64,000 nucleotides of DNA from Blautia parvula (GTDB lineage: Bacteria > Bacillota > Clostridia > Lachnospirales > Lachnospiraceae): contig NZ_CP084061.1 in NCBI RefSeq assembly GCF_020215665.1, positions 4,927,001-4,991,000 of the forward strand. The letters run 5' to 3'. Of this stretch, positions 53,624 through 61,890 are shown piece after piece. Numbering within the stretch: the stretch's first letter is position 1; each line of letters opens with the position of its first letter. The translations under genes were made by a program, and so were the position numbers. The notes beneath the pieces were generated by a model. That model had not been told where the DNA came from, did no database searches, and saw only the letters and a list, made by a program, of their open reading frames with translations.

Positions 53624-54697
53624 ATGGCAGCCTATAAAGACACAGAAAGAAATACCTGGTATGTTGCATTTTATTATAGGGATTGGAAAGGAGTCAATAG
53701 AAAAAAGAAAAAGCGTGGGTTCAGGACAAAGAAAGAGGCACTTGAATGGGAACAAAAATTCAAACAACGACAGGCCCCTTCATTAGATATGCTTTTTTCT
53801 GACTTTATAGAGGTGTATGGTGAGGATATGAAACCCAGACTCAAATACAATACCTGGTTAACAAAAGAACATATCATCAAAACAAAATTGATACCTTATT
53901 TTGGACAGAAAAAAATGAATGAAATCAAAGCCACGGATATTATCAGATGGCAGAATACACTTATGGAATTTCGTGATGAAAATGGAATAGGATATTCAAA
54001 GCCTTATTTGAGAACGATACAGGCACAATTGAGTGCAATATTTAATCATGCTATCCGGTTATATGAATTACAGTCCAATCCTGTTCATAAAGCGGGAGGT
54101 ATGGGAGGAGAGCGTCAGAAAAAAATCACTGTTTGGACGAAAGAAGAATATATGAAATTTTCTGAAGCAGTATGGGACAAGCCACAATCATTCTATGCAT
54201 TTGAGATTCTGTATTGGGCAGGCCTGCGTGTAGGTGAATTATTAGCGCTGACGGCCAATGATATTGACTTTGAGCATAAAAGAATCAGTGTCAGCAAGTC
54301 ATATCAACGTTTGCAGGGTGAAGACTATCTTACAGGACCAAAAACAGTAAGGGGTAATAGAATTGTTGATATCCCGGATTTTTTATGTGAGGAGTTACGT
54401 GAATATCTGGGGATGCTTTATGGTTATATGCCGGATCAGAGGATTTTCCAAATTACGAAAAGTTATCTTCATCATGAATTGGAACGTGGTGCGAAGTCGG
54501 CGGGGGTAAAGCGTATCAGAGTCCATGATCTGAGACATTCACATGTGTCAATGTTGATTGACATGGGTTTTACACCTGTTGCAATTGCAGAGAGAATGGG
54601 ACATGAGAATATTGATATTACTATGCATTACGCTCATATGTTCCCAACAGCTCAGAAGGAAATGGCTGCAAAATTAAATCAGGAGAAGGTTGGATAA
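53624..54697 (+). CDS. Tyrosine-type site-specific integrase
   Basis: A 357-residue tyrosine recombinase. An AP2-like arm-binding domain (residues 1-45, NTWYVAFYYRDWKGVNRKKKKRGF) is followed by a SAM-like core-binding domain (50-150) and the catalytic domain (about 165-350). The catalytic residues are visible: Arg202 in GLRVGELLAL, HDLRHSH, GHENIDITMHY with the tyrosine. It inserts and excises the element that carries the sigma-like factor, mazF and mobC genes. Short repeats TGGTACTATTTTGGTACTA at 56249 and 56440 could be its arm sites. Confidence 0.9.
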   Translation: MAAYKDTERNTWYVAFYYRDWKGVNRKKKKRGFRTKKEALEWEQKFKQRQAPSLDMLFSDFIEVYGEDMKPRLKYNTWLTKEHIIKTKLIPYFGQKKMNEIKATDIIRWQNTLMEFRDENGIGYSKPYLRTIQAQLSAIFNHAIRLYELQSNPVHKAGGMGGERQKKITVWTKEEYMKFSEAVWDKPQSFYAFEILYWAGLRVGELLALTANDIDFEHKRISVSKSYQRLQGEDYLTGPKTVRGNRIVDIPDFLCEELREYLGMLYGYMPDQRIFQITKSYLHHELERGAKSAGVKRIRVHDLRHSHVSMLIDMGFTPVAIAERMGHENIDITMHYAHMFPTAQKEMAAKLNQEKVG

Positions 54698-54698
54698 A

Positions 54699-55040
54699 AT
54701 GTATAAGATACAGAAGAAAAAAGCAGTTAAGAAAAAGAAGAATGAACATAACCGCAAACGGGATATAATAGTCAACTTTCGGATGTCTCCAATGGAAAGG
54801 GCAGAGCTGGACGAAAGAGTGAGATTAAGCGGCAGAAAAAAACAGGATTATATGATACAAAGCAGTCTGTATCAGAAACTGGTAGTGGTCGGTGATCAAC
54901 GAATGTTTCTAAGCCTTCAGGAGAGTTTGACAGAAATTGAAAAAGAGTTAAAAAGGGTAGTTTCTGCAGATTCCGTGGATATGGAAAAGATTGCTGCACT
55001 TAGGACGGTGGCTGAGATTATTCATGGGCTTTGTGTGTAG
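54699..55040 (+). CDS. MobC-like mobilisation/relaxosome protein
   Basis: A 113-residue protein with a very basic start (KKKAVKKKKNEHNRKRDI) followed by IVNFRMSPMERAELDERVRLSGRKKQDYMIQSSL, the ribbon-helix-helix pattern of MobC-type accessory proteins that help a relaxase nick DNA. The ATG at 54699 has GGAGAAGG upstream; a TTG three codons earlier is also possible. No relaxase gene is present in the window, so transfer would need help from another element. Confidence 0.75.
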   Translation: MYKIQKKKAVKKKKNEHNRKRDIIVNFRMSPMERAELDERVRLSGRKKQDYMIQSSLYQKLVVVGDQRMFLSLQESLTEIEKELKRVVSADSVDMEKIAALRTVAEIIHGLCV

Positions 55041-55228
55041 GTTGATTAGTAAGTGGATGAATAGATATTATTTGGATATTGATAATCATGAAGTGGCTTT
55101 ATTGTTATAAGTGAATATGAGGTTTGGATTGGCAATTTTAAAAAGAAAACATAGCAGATACAGCCCTCTGTAAAATGCTTGTAAACTGCAAAAATGAGGA
55201 AAATTCGGGGGAATTTGATGGTATTTCA

Positions 55229-55257
55229 TTGACTTTTTGCATATAATATTTTATACT
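55229..55257 (+). promoter_or_regulatory. Sigma-A-type promoter for the RNA-nuclease unit
   Basis: TTGACT (55229-55234) and TATACT (55252-55257) are separated by exactly 17 bases. Transcription would start near 55264 and run through the structured RNA and terminator toward the nuclease gene at 55430. Confidence 0.7.
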
Positions 55258-55263
55258 AAAGAC

Positions 55264-55411
55264 AAGAAAAGAATCACTAATTTTTGTGATAAAACGTAAT
55301 ATACAGGCTCACTAGCTGAGGGAATCGTAATGGCCGATCCGGGCACTCCCCTGTTAAAAAAATAATCGTGAACGATAGCCATTAGCAAAAGCTCCTGTTA
55401 AGGGGCTTTTG
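55264..55411 (+). ncRNA. Structured RNA ending in a terminator, upstream of a nuclease-like gene
   Basis: About 148 bases from the promoter to a terminator (AAAAGCTCC/GGGGCTTTT, 55387-55410). The RNA has an outer stem TAATGGC (55328-55334) with GCCATTA (55378-55384), an inner ATCG/CGAT hairpin, a GGG/CCC hairpin at 55341-55350 and an ATCAC/GTGAT hairpin near 55273-55290. CTCCCCTGTTAA and CTCCTGTTAA are near-repeats. Promoter, RNA, weak terminator and toxin-like gene is the layout of type III toxin-antitoxin loci; a leader attenuator is the alternative. Confidence 0.5.
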
Positions 55412-55429
55412 TTCATTACAGGAGAAAAA

Positions 55430-56188
55430 ATGAATATAACTGACATACAAAGGTGTGCCCGCTATTATCAGAAGAACTATTTGGAGACATTTTACATAGT
55501 AAGCACATATCATGGAAAAAGTTTCATTTTAATCGGAGAGAAAGAAAATTTTCCACATTTAATGGGAATCTCGAAGTCAACGTATCGTTCTAATGGATAC
55601 CGCTCACCTAATACTTTATATCGCGATATTATAGGAGGGCATGCTATTTCAACAAGAATTATTCCAAACAATATTTCCAGTACTTCAAAAATGTATCGGA
55701 AAGTAGAAAATTTTGAACATTCAACAGACATATTTTGGAATAACAGAGGCCCTTTAGCCATTAATTATAATGATACATTGAGTAGTAAGAGATTGAGTAA
55801 TGTCGATATTTTGCTGTCGGATTTTAATTCAGGGTATATGCTTGGGTGGATATGCAATAAGAGCATACCTGTTAATGCAGAAATTCATCTGACAAAATAT
55901 TGTATATCAAGTTGGATGGATGAGAGTACAGGTACTCAGCAGAAAAAGGAAAAATATATGCCCTCTCAGGATATAGATTTGATTAGACATGTTTTTGCAT
56001 TTGATAAAAACTCAGATTTGATTAGGCAGAAAGAATATAAATATTCTACCAAAGATAAAAAAGAAATATTGAAAATTATTGAACGTAATAATAGTAATCT
56101 ACTGGTAGACAAAAATAATGAGCGTTTTTACAAAAGTATTGCACAGGATGAAGGTATTCATTGCAAAATCAATGGAGTTCAATATTAA
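55430..56188 (+). CDS. PBECR4-like putative nuclease (phage Barnase-EndoU-ColicinE5/RelE-like)
   Basis: A 252-residue soluble protein. The N-terminal part YIVSTYHGKSFILIGEKENFPHLMGI resembles PBECR4-type nuclease domains, where a short beta strand is followed by a FxHLxGI/L element. The C-terminal half is unrecognised and charged. The ATG at 55430 has GGAG six bases upstream. It is AT-rich compared with the left half of the window. It follows a promoter-RNA-terminator unit and the mobilisation gene, so it is probably a toxin or defence gene of the mobile element. The family call is tentative. Confidence 0.55.
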   Translation: MNITDIQRCARYYQKNYLETFYIVSTYHGKSFILIGEKENFPHLMGISKSTYRSNGYRSPNTLYRDIIGGHAISTRIIPNNISSTSKMYRKVENFEHSTDIFWNNRGPLAINYNDTLSSKRLSNVDILLSDFNSGYMLGWICNKSIPVNAEIHLTKYCISSWMDESTGTQQKKEKYMPSQDIDLIRHVFAFDKNSDLIRQKEYKYSTKDKKEILKIIERNNSNLLVDKNNERFYKSIAQDEGIHCKINGVQY

Positions 56189-56248
56189 AAAATATAGTGC
56201 TTATATAAATTGTTTCTGTCGAAGAAGAAAAAATGGATAATAGGTGCA

Positions 56249-56458
56249 TGGTACTATTTTGGTACTAAACCGGTTTAAGAAGTAATATAACATAGAAAAA
56301 TCATATAATATGAATATCAAAACAAAAGGAAAATTGCTGAAATACCTCGATTGCAGATTTCCTTTGAGGAATTCGAATAGTAAACAGAAAGCCGTGAGGC
56401 CGCATAAACAGCGGGTTTCACGGCTTTAACTATAGGTCGTGGTACTATTTTGGTACTA
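56249..56458. repeat. Direct repeat pair, 19 bases, possible integrase arm sites
   Basis: TGGTACTATTTTGGTACTA occurs at 56249-56267 and 56440-56458. Each copy holds two GGTACTA units itself, making four in total. Similar short repeats near tyrosine integrases serve as arm-type binding sites. No gene lies between them. Confidence 0.55.
56388..56427. terminator. Terminator hairpin between the direct repeats
   Basis: AAAGCCGTGA (56388-56397) pairs with TCACGGCTTT (56418-56427), with CCGC/GCGG pairing inside. It fits a bidirectional terminator near the end of the integrase-bearing element. Confidence 0.65.
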
Positions 56459-56559
56459 TTATAATAATCAGAATATTTAGTGCTTTATTTTGTGAATAAA
56501 GAAATCATTTTTTATTGTATCATTTGATCGTGTCAATTATTTTTCGCAAATTAATTTTT

Positions 56560-57831
56560 GCCGTCTGGTTGCCGGTAGTTATCCGGCTATGATATCAGAC
56601 CCTTCCTGGATATCCATTTCATACAGATGATCCATATTCATATAGCGTTTTACACCCCACTGGGTGCCTGCTACATGACGGAGTCTGGCACATACGAGCA
56701 TTAAAGCACTCTGCCCATCCGGGAAGGCACCGATCGCTTTTGTTCGTCTCTTGATTTCACGGTTGAGACGCTCAATTGTATTATTGGTACGGATTCGACT
56801 CCAGTGCTGGCTGGGGAAATCCATATATGTAAGTGTTTCATCAATACCGTCTTCCAGTTTCTTGGCAGCGGCGGAAAGCTTCCTTTCACTGAGTTTTTGG
56901 GCTGCCTGAGCAGCTTTTTCACGGGCAGCTGATTTACATTCCTGTGAATGAATTGCCTTTAACATCATGGCTGCTTCCTTCATACATTTGCGTGGTGTTG
57001 CAGAGAAGATGTTGCGGTAGAAATGTACAGTACAACGCTGATATTTTTCATCAGGAAACACTTCGGGTATTGTTTCAAGCATACCAGGGCATTTATCACC
57101 TATGATGAGGCGTACACCATTTAAACCACGCTCTTTGAGCCAGATAAAGAAGGAACGCCAACTCTTTTTATCTTCCTTCATGCCCTCGGCTGCGCCAATA
57201 ATTTCACGGCAACCGTCCTGATTAACGCCGATTGCAACAAGGATGGAGACGTTTTGAACCTCACCGCCCCAGCTGCGTTTCAGGTATACACCATCCACAT
57301 AAACATAGGGATATTCCCCTGTCAGTGGTCTTGTACGCCAAGTATCAATGTGTTCATAGGCCGTTTTGTCAAGGTTACTGATGGTTCCGGGAGACACTTT
57401 GGTTCCCCACAGAGCTTTTGTGATATCCTCAACACGGCGAACAGAAACACCGGCAAGGTACATCTCGCTAAGGGCTTCTTCAACAGAGCATTCTCTGCGG
57501 CGATACCGTTCGATAATAGCAGTTTCAAACTGAACACCTTTTAGTTTAGGAACATTTAGGGTGACATCCCCAGCAGTGGTCTGGAAGTTACGGTTGTAAT
57601 GGCCGGAACGGTACCCCTTACGATTACCAGGACGCTCATACTTCTCAGCATTTACTAATTCTTCTGTTTCATGATCAGGCAGGGCATTGAGAGTTTCCTC
57701 AACACTGGAGCGGACTAAATCTCGTAAATCGTGCTTTATCAAATCCTCGTTGAGTTGTATAATGTTATCAGACATGTTTTATAGCCTCCTTTGTGATATT
57801 TTTGTGTGGTAACTTAATTCTACCAAACGGC
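56560..57831 (-). mobile_element. IS256-family insertion sequence
   Basis: The transposase gene is flanked by imperfect inverted ends: GCCGTCTGGTTGCCGGTAGT from 56560 and, on the other strand, GCCGTTTGGTAGAATTAAGT from 57831. The outer limits are estimated because no clear target duplication was found. The right end lies only about 20 bases from the stop of the gene at 57850. Confidence 0.65.
56579..57775 (-). CDS. IS256-family transposase
   Basis: A 398-residue DDE transposase. The catalytic acids lie in YVYVDGVYLK, LIIGDKCPGML and NTIERLNREIKRR, and the IS256 pattern CTVHFYRNIF is present. The N-terminal domain with YRSGHYNRNFQTTAGDVTLNVPKL is typical. A GGAGG ribosome site lies before the start. 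The frame is intact, so the element may still be active. Confidence 0.95.
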   Translation of the reverse strand: MSDNIIQLNEDLIKHDLRDLVRSSVEETLNALPDHETEELVNAEKYERPGNRKGYRSGHYNRNFQTTAGDVTLNVPKLKGVQFETAIIERYRRRECSVEEALSEMYLAGVSVRRVEDITKALWGTKVSPGTISNLDKTAYEHIDTWRTRPLTGEYPYVYVDGVYLKRSWGGEVQNVSILVAIGVNQDGCREIIGAAEGMKEDKKSWRSFFIWLKERGLNGVRLIIGDKCPGMLETIPEVFPDEKYQRCTVHFYRNIFSATPRKCMKEAAMMLKAIHSQECKSAAREKAAQAAQKLSERKLSAAAKKLEDGIDETLTYMDFPSQHWSRIRTNNTIERLNREIKRRTKAIGAFPDGQSALMLVCARLRHVAGTQWGVKRYMNMDHLYEMDIQEGSDIIAG

Positions 57832-57849
57832 TATAGAACATGTCTATTT

Positions 57850-58869
57850 TTATAAAGAGGTTCTTCTTAGCGTTGCAACATATTTCCTTGCTAAATGTTT
57901 ATTGTGTATGTCTTTAAAGGTCTCAGTTATTTCCCCGGCTTTGACAACCGCATTTAGATTTTGATGTACCCCTATTGCGGTGCTTAATAGGGCGATGGGG
58001 GTTAGATTGTCGCCGGCAATTTGGTGTATACCAAAGGCAGTTAGGTAAATTGAGCCAAGCATATTAAAACTCTGGTGACAAAAACGTACAAAGTCTTTTT
58101 GATAACTTAGTAAGTTTTCTAACGAATAGCCATAGTTCTTCTGTTCTTTAGCTTCAATTAGATTTTTAATTTCATTTGTATATGCAGTACGTAATTGGTT
58201 GAACCCCCTAGAAGATCTCAGTTTGATAAACTTATCAATAGAGATTTTACTAATATCACATGGAAGATTTAGTTCTATATTATTTATAGCATATTTCAGT
58301 TCTTTGCCAATAGTTTTACTTAATATTTTATTATTATTTAAAATTATTTTGTTATATTTAGAAATATCGGTTATTGCTTCCATTTCGTTTGCTTCAGAAA
58401 TGACTTCAGCTAAAAAGCTCATATATACAAAAGCTAAGTCTTCATGGATTTTTATTCCCTCATCACAGGGATGGGCTATTCCTTCATCAATACAATAATA
58501 ATAAAAATCAGTTGAGAATTTGCCAGTATATAAAATATAATTTTGTTGTGCTTTATTTCTCCATTTGTCAGGCAGATAGTTTGCGTGTCCATAAGAAGAA
58601 TTAAATTGATTAGCATATATTTTAGGATTTTTTAAATAGTTATCAAAATATTCCATTGCTTTTAATGAAGCAATATTGCCCTCCTTATAATCAGGGCAAT
58701 ATTCTCTTATTAAATCAGTTGAATCCATTATCTTGAGAGTTAGAGAATCAAGATAATTCTCTCTGGTATATGGTATTTGGGGGATAATAGGACGCAGATC
58801 ATCTAAGTACAAGAGGGCAAATTTCAACCAGTTTATATCTTTTACTTCAAATCCGGGATAATATAACAT
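57850..58869 (-). CDS. DUF6236-like protein of unknown function
   Basis: A 339-residue soluble protein with low GC. Its start MLYYPGFEVKDINWLKFALLYLDDLRPIIP resembles a family of uncharacterised proteins (DUF6236-like) often found in accessory regions. The C-terminus has two weakly hydrophobic helices (SIYLTAFGIHQIAGDNLTPIALLSTAIG). An insertion sequence lies right after its stop codon. Composition and location suggest acquired DNA, maybe of a defence or mobile type; no function can be assigned. Confidence 0.6.
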   Translation of the reverse strand: MLYYPGFEVKDINWLKFALLYLDDLRPIIPQIPYTRENYLDSLTLKIMDSTDLIREYCPDYKEGNIASLKAMEYFDNYLKNPKIYANQFNSSYGHANYLPDKWRNKAQQNYILYTGKFSTDFYYYCIDEGIAHPCDEGIKIHEDLAFVYMSFLAEVISEANEMEAITDISKYNKIILNNNKILSKTIGKELKYAINNIELNLPCDISKISIDKFIKLRSSRGFNQLRTAYTNEIKNLIEAKEQKNYGYSLENLLSYQKDFVRFCHQSFNMLGSIYLTAFGIHQIAGDNLTPIALLSTAIGVHQNLNAVVKAGEITETFKDIHNKHLARKYVATLRRTSL

Positions 58870-58947
58870 ATAAATCTCCTTATCGTTCTCTTTAACTTCT
58901 GTACATGCCTTACGCCATTATTTGTAGGGCAAAGTTTTCCGCAATCA

Positions 58948-59151
58948 TCACATGTAAAACACCAATTCGATTTCCGCTTTAAGACCTATAAAAGGTAAAT
59001 TTTTAGCCTTCAATTCTTCTTTTCTTTTTAACCATTCTCTCATAAAAACATTAACGATTCCATAATTAAAATATATCCTAACTGGTGCATGAGCAGGCCG
59101 ATTATCATTAACATTACAGCGAACCGCACTATCATCAGAAGCATTAGCCTT
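58948..59151 (-). pseudogene. Possible gene remnant without start
   Basis: The minus strand is open for about 67 codons and ends with REWLKRKEELKAKNLPFIGL and a stop. There is no plausible start and the family is not recognised. It lies between the DUF6236-like gene and the XRE remnant in decayed, AT-rich sequence. Confidence 0.3.
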
Positions 59152-59179
59152 TCACGGATTGCTTACCAACTGAAAAACA

Positions 59180-59374
59180 TTAATCATCTCCTGTTTTCTT
59201 CAGCCATCCAGAAAAAGTAAATATAATATCTTCCGAAAAATCCGGAGTTAATCCAGTAAAGTTTATCACATTCACTTCTAAAACCTCTGCAATCTGTAAA
59301 AGCATGTCCTTTTTAGGAACTCTGTAATTCGTTTCATATTGAGCCATTCTATTATCGACCTGCTTTTTCGCCCA
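59180..59374 (-). pseudogene. XRE-family regulator, C-terminal remnant
   Basis: The minus strand reads DNRMAQYETNYRVPKKDMLLQIAEVLEVNVINF and on to a stop, the second half of a Cro/C1-type helix-turn-helix and the start of its tail as seen in clostridial XRE regulators. A stop codon comes just before the fragment (TAA next to 59374), so the first half of the domain is missing. Confidence 0.65.
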
Positions 59375-59856
59375 TTATATATCATGAAATAAATATAGTA
59401 AATAAAGACTTTAATAAATTTGCAAATAAAACATTTGATATTATCAAATAGGTTATTTTATAATGCGAATGCAACTATAGATAGGCATAACCATAAATGA
59501 AAAATGGAATTGAGTATTGTTTAAGTTTTTAATTCCTTCAAAAATAAGACCATTTTTCAGTACCCCGATTTTTTCATGAAGCAACCCTGTCAACAACAGA
59601 GGAGAGGAATGATAAAAAATACCAGATACTCCTCAGAAGAAATGTTGTTAAAGAAAACTATATATCAGTAATATACTGTAGAGTGCAAAAGTACTTCGTA
59701 TTTTTTTCAAAATAATAGTAAAATAAGACATAGTATGATAAAATTTATTATAACAAGCAGCAAATCAGAGTTCTGCCATCTCAAGATATTGAATTAAAAG
59801 CAATGTAGTTTAGGCTGCCCCAATTGGTCGCAGCGGTAGATAAGAAGGGAATTATA
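59375..59856. other. AT-rich intergenic region
   Basis: Nearly 480 bases without a convincing gene. A 20-codon open frame from 59610 (IKNTRYSSEEMLLKKTIYQ after the Met) has a good AGGAGAGGA upstream and could be a tiny peptide, but nothing supports it beyond the ribosome site. Confidence 0.3.
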
Positions 59857-60270
59857 ATGGAAATAAATAATAGAAAAAATCATATATCCTGTATTATAGT
59901 CTCTTTCATTACGCTTCTTTTTGCCATATGTTTTACTATGAATGTATTCTTTGGTGGTGCTGATAACCTATGTAAATTATTGGATAAAACAACTGCAATT
60001 GAGACATGGGCAATTTCAAAAGATATCGCTGCCAATGAAGATGGTGATAATACTACATATCTTAACGCTTCATATTTGAACGAAAATAATTCTTTTAATG
60101 AAACTATAACGAAGCATATATGTACAATACCCACGATTGCAGTTATCCCCAAAGGATTCAGCCTGCATCTGGTTCTTGTTATAGCTTTTCTCTTTTTCTT
60201 TTTAACCTTATTTAAGGCGTTACCGGATAAATGGACATTAGTTGATCAGAAGGTACGTTTGGACAATTGA
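59857..60270 (+). CDS. Small membrane protein with two transmembrane segments
   Basis: A 137-residue protein. The first membrane segment is about residues 11-32 (CIIVSFITLLFAICFTMNVFF) and the second about residues 104-124 (LHLVLVIAFLFFFLTLF). The 70-residue part between them, probably outside the cell, contains several NxS/T-like and acidic stretches and two cysteines (CKLLD, HICTIP). AAGGG precedes the ATG. The family is not recognised. A small secreted-like protein gene follows, so the pair may work together. Confidence 0.6.
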   Translation: MEINNRKNHISCIIVSFITLLFAICFTMNVFFGGADNLCKLLDKTTAIETWAISKDIAANEDGDNTTYLNASYLNENNSFNETITKHICTIPTIAVIPKGFSLHLVLVIAFLFFFLTLFKALPDKWTLVDQKVRLDN

Positions 60271-60303
60271 ATCAATTTCTTTCCCCTCGAACAAAGTATA
60301 TAT

Positions 60304-60339
60304 ACTATCACAAGAATCCTTTACTGCAAGTGTGATAGT
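60304..60339 (+). other. Hairpin between two small membrane/secreted genes
   Basis: ACTATCACA (60304-60312) pairs with TGTGATAGT (60331-60339). No T run follows; it may mark an RNA processing or weak termination site. Confidence 0.45.
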
Positions 60340-60462
60340 GTTCATAAGTCATTTTAAGATTCAAGGAATGGCTTTCTTTTTGTATGCAAACAGATGACCA
60401 ATATAAATCGAATATTTATTGTGAGATTAAAGGAAAGCAGAGATTGAATTGGAGGAATGTAA

Positions 60463-60684
60463 TTGAAAGAAAAATTATATAAATTATTTCTTGCCATAAT
60501 GGTAAGCCTGTCCTTAACTTCAGGTCCCATAGCCCAAAATGAGATAGCTAAGATGCTTGAAGCTCTTTCAGGAACGAGTGATGCACAGGTCCGGGAACTG
60601 GATGAAGTAGGAAAAGAGTCCGAAGAAATAAAAAGAAAAAAATTCCAATACAAAATAATCTTCCAGTTTTTCCGTGGAAGATAA
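60463..60684 (+). CDS. Small secreted-like or membrane-anchored peptide, 73 residues
   Basis: Starts with TTG, with GGAGG at 60451-60455 upstream. The N-terminus KEKLYKLFLAIMVSLSLTSG looks like a signal or anchor segment with a possible cleavage near GPIAQ. A helical acidic middle (EIAKMLEALSGTSDAQVRELDEVGKESEEI) and a basic hydrophobic end (KFQYKIIFQFFRGR) follow. It could be a peptide precursor or a small envelope protein. A terminator follows at once. Confidence 0.55.
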   Translation: MKEKLYKLFLAIMVSLSLTSGPIAQNEIAKMLEALSGTSDAQVRELDEVGKESEEIKRKKFQYKIIFQFFRGR

Positions 60685-60697
60685 AGGAAAATCGGGT

Positions 60698-60738
60698 GAA
60701 GTCCAGGAACCAGGAAATTTTGGGTTCCCGGACTTTTT
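60698..60738 (+). terminator. Terminator of the small peptide gene
   Basis: GTCCAGGAACC (60701-60711) pairs with GGTTCCCGGAC (60723-60733) with one mismatch, then TTTTTT follows. The stretch from here to 60991 carries only the promoter region of the next gene. Confidence 0.8.
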
Positions 60739-60991
60739 TATACACCATGACATTGGTATGCGATAAGCTTTTTTCATAAAGAGGTATATGATCATATGGG
60801 ACGGTTCATCAGACAATCACATAAGTTGATAAAAAATGATAGAAATTTGATACAAAAGATATGTTTTATAAAGGCATGAATTGTTATACTTAAAACATGA
60901 TGCAGGAGACAAAAAGTGTTATGATTTTTTTATAAGTATAAAAGCAAACATTTTAACTCAGGCATAAAATTATTTAAAGGAGAAGGCAACC

Positions 60992-61828
60992 ATGAAAATT
61001 AAATATTTAGGTACCGCAGCAGCAGAGGGCATCCCGGCCTTATTTTGCAATTGTCCGATATGTACATATGCAAGAGAACACCGGAAGAGAGAAGTGAGAA
61101 CGAGATCCCAGGCATTGATTGATGATAAGCTGCTCATTGATTTTCCGGCAGACAGTTATAAACATGCATTGGAAAATGAAATAGATTTGTCGGCAATTTC
61201 ACATCTTTTGATAACCCATTCACATGATGATCATTTTTATCCTATGGATTTATTCATGCGTCATCCGGAATATGGAAAGAAATGGGGAGCTGAGCAGCTT
61301 CATATTTATGGAAACGGTGCGGTGATTCGTCTTTTAAAGGAGATGGCAGAAAGATTTTCCGTTGAAGATATATGGGAATATATTGTTCCCCACGAAATTA
61401 AACCATTTGACGTTCTGGAAATAGAAAATTACAGGATCACAGCATTGCCTGCCAGGCATATGCAGACAGAAGAGGCGTTATTGTTTTTGATTGAAAAAGA
61501 AGATACAGCCTTTTTATATGGCAATGATACCGGAATTCCGGGCGAGGAATTTTGGAAGGGATTAAAAGGCACAAAGTTAAATGGTGCCAGTATGGATTGC
61601 ACGATGGGAAAGGAAAAATCAAAATACCATGGACATATGGGTTTTGGGGATATACTGGAAGTAAAGGAAAGAATGGAAAAAGAAGGGGCTGCCGATCAGG
61701 AGACTGCATGGGTAGTGACACATTTCTCGCATAATGGCGGCTGGACATATGAAAGGATGACAGAAGACCTGAAAGATACTGTATTTCAGGCGGCTTTTGA
61801 TGGTATGTGTATAGAAATAGGTAAGTAA
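60992..61828 (+). CDS. MBL-fold metallohydrolase (PhnP-like)
   Basis: A 278-residue metallo-beta-lactamase-fold hydrolase. The start KIKYLGTAAAEGIPALFCNCPIC with its CxxCxxC-like region recalls PhnP phosphodiesterases, and the metal motif THSHDDH follows near residue 75. Later histidines are in LPARHMQ and VVTHFSHNGG. PhnP enzymes cleave cyclic ribose phosphates; other members act on phosphodiesters or ring-opened products. AAAGGAG precedes the ATG. It is a single-gene unit ahead of a convergent two-component system. Confidence 0.8.
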   Translation: MKIKYLGTAAAEGIPALFCNCPICTYAREHRKREVRTRSQALIDDKLLIDFPADSYKHALENEIDLSAISHLLITHSHDDHFYPMDLFMRHPEYGKKWGAEQLHIYGNGAVIRLLKEMAERFSVEDIWEYIVPHEIKPFDVLEIENYRITALPARHMQTEEALLFLIEKEDTAFLYGNDTGIPGEEFWKGLKGTKLNGASMDCTMGKEKSKYHGHMGFGDILEVKERMEKEGAADQETAWVVTHFSHNGGWTYERMTEDLKDTVFQAAFDGMCIEIGK

Positions 61829-61841
61829 AACCAGGGTATTT

Positions 61842-61883
61842 CAGACAGGAAGTCTCAGATTTTATTCTGAGGCTTTCTGTCTG
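61842..61883. terminator. Shared terminator, hydrolase and response regulator
   Basis: CAGACAGGAAGTCTCAG (61842-61858) pairs with CTGAGGCTTTCTGTCTG (61867-61883), with a G-U and a mismatch in the middle. It lies between convergent genes. Confidence 0.7.
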
Positions 61884-61890
61884 TAATGAA

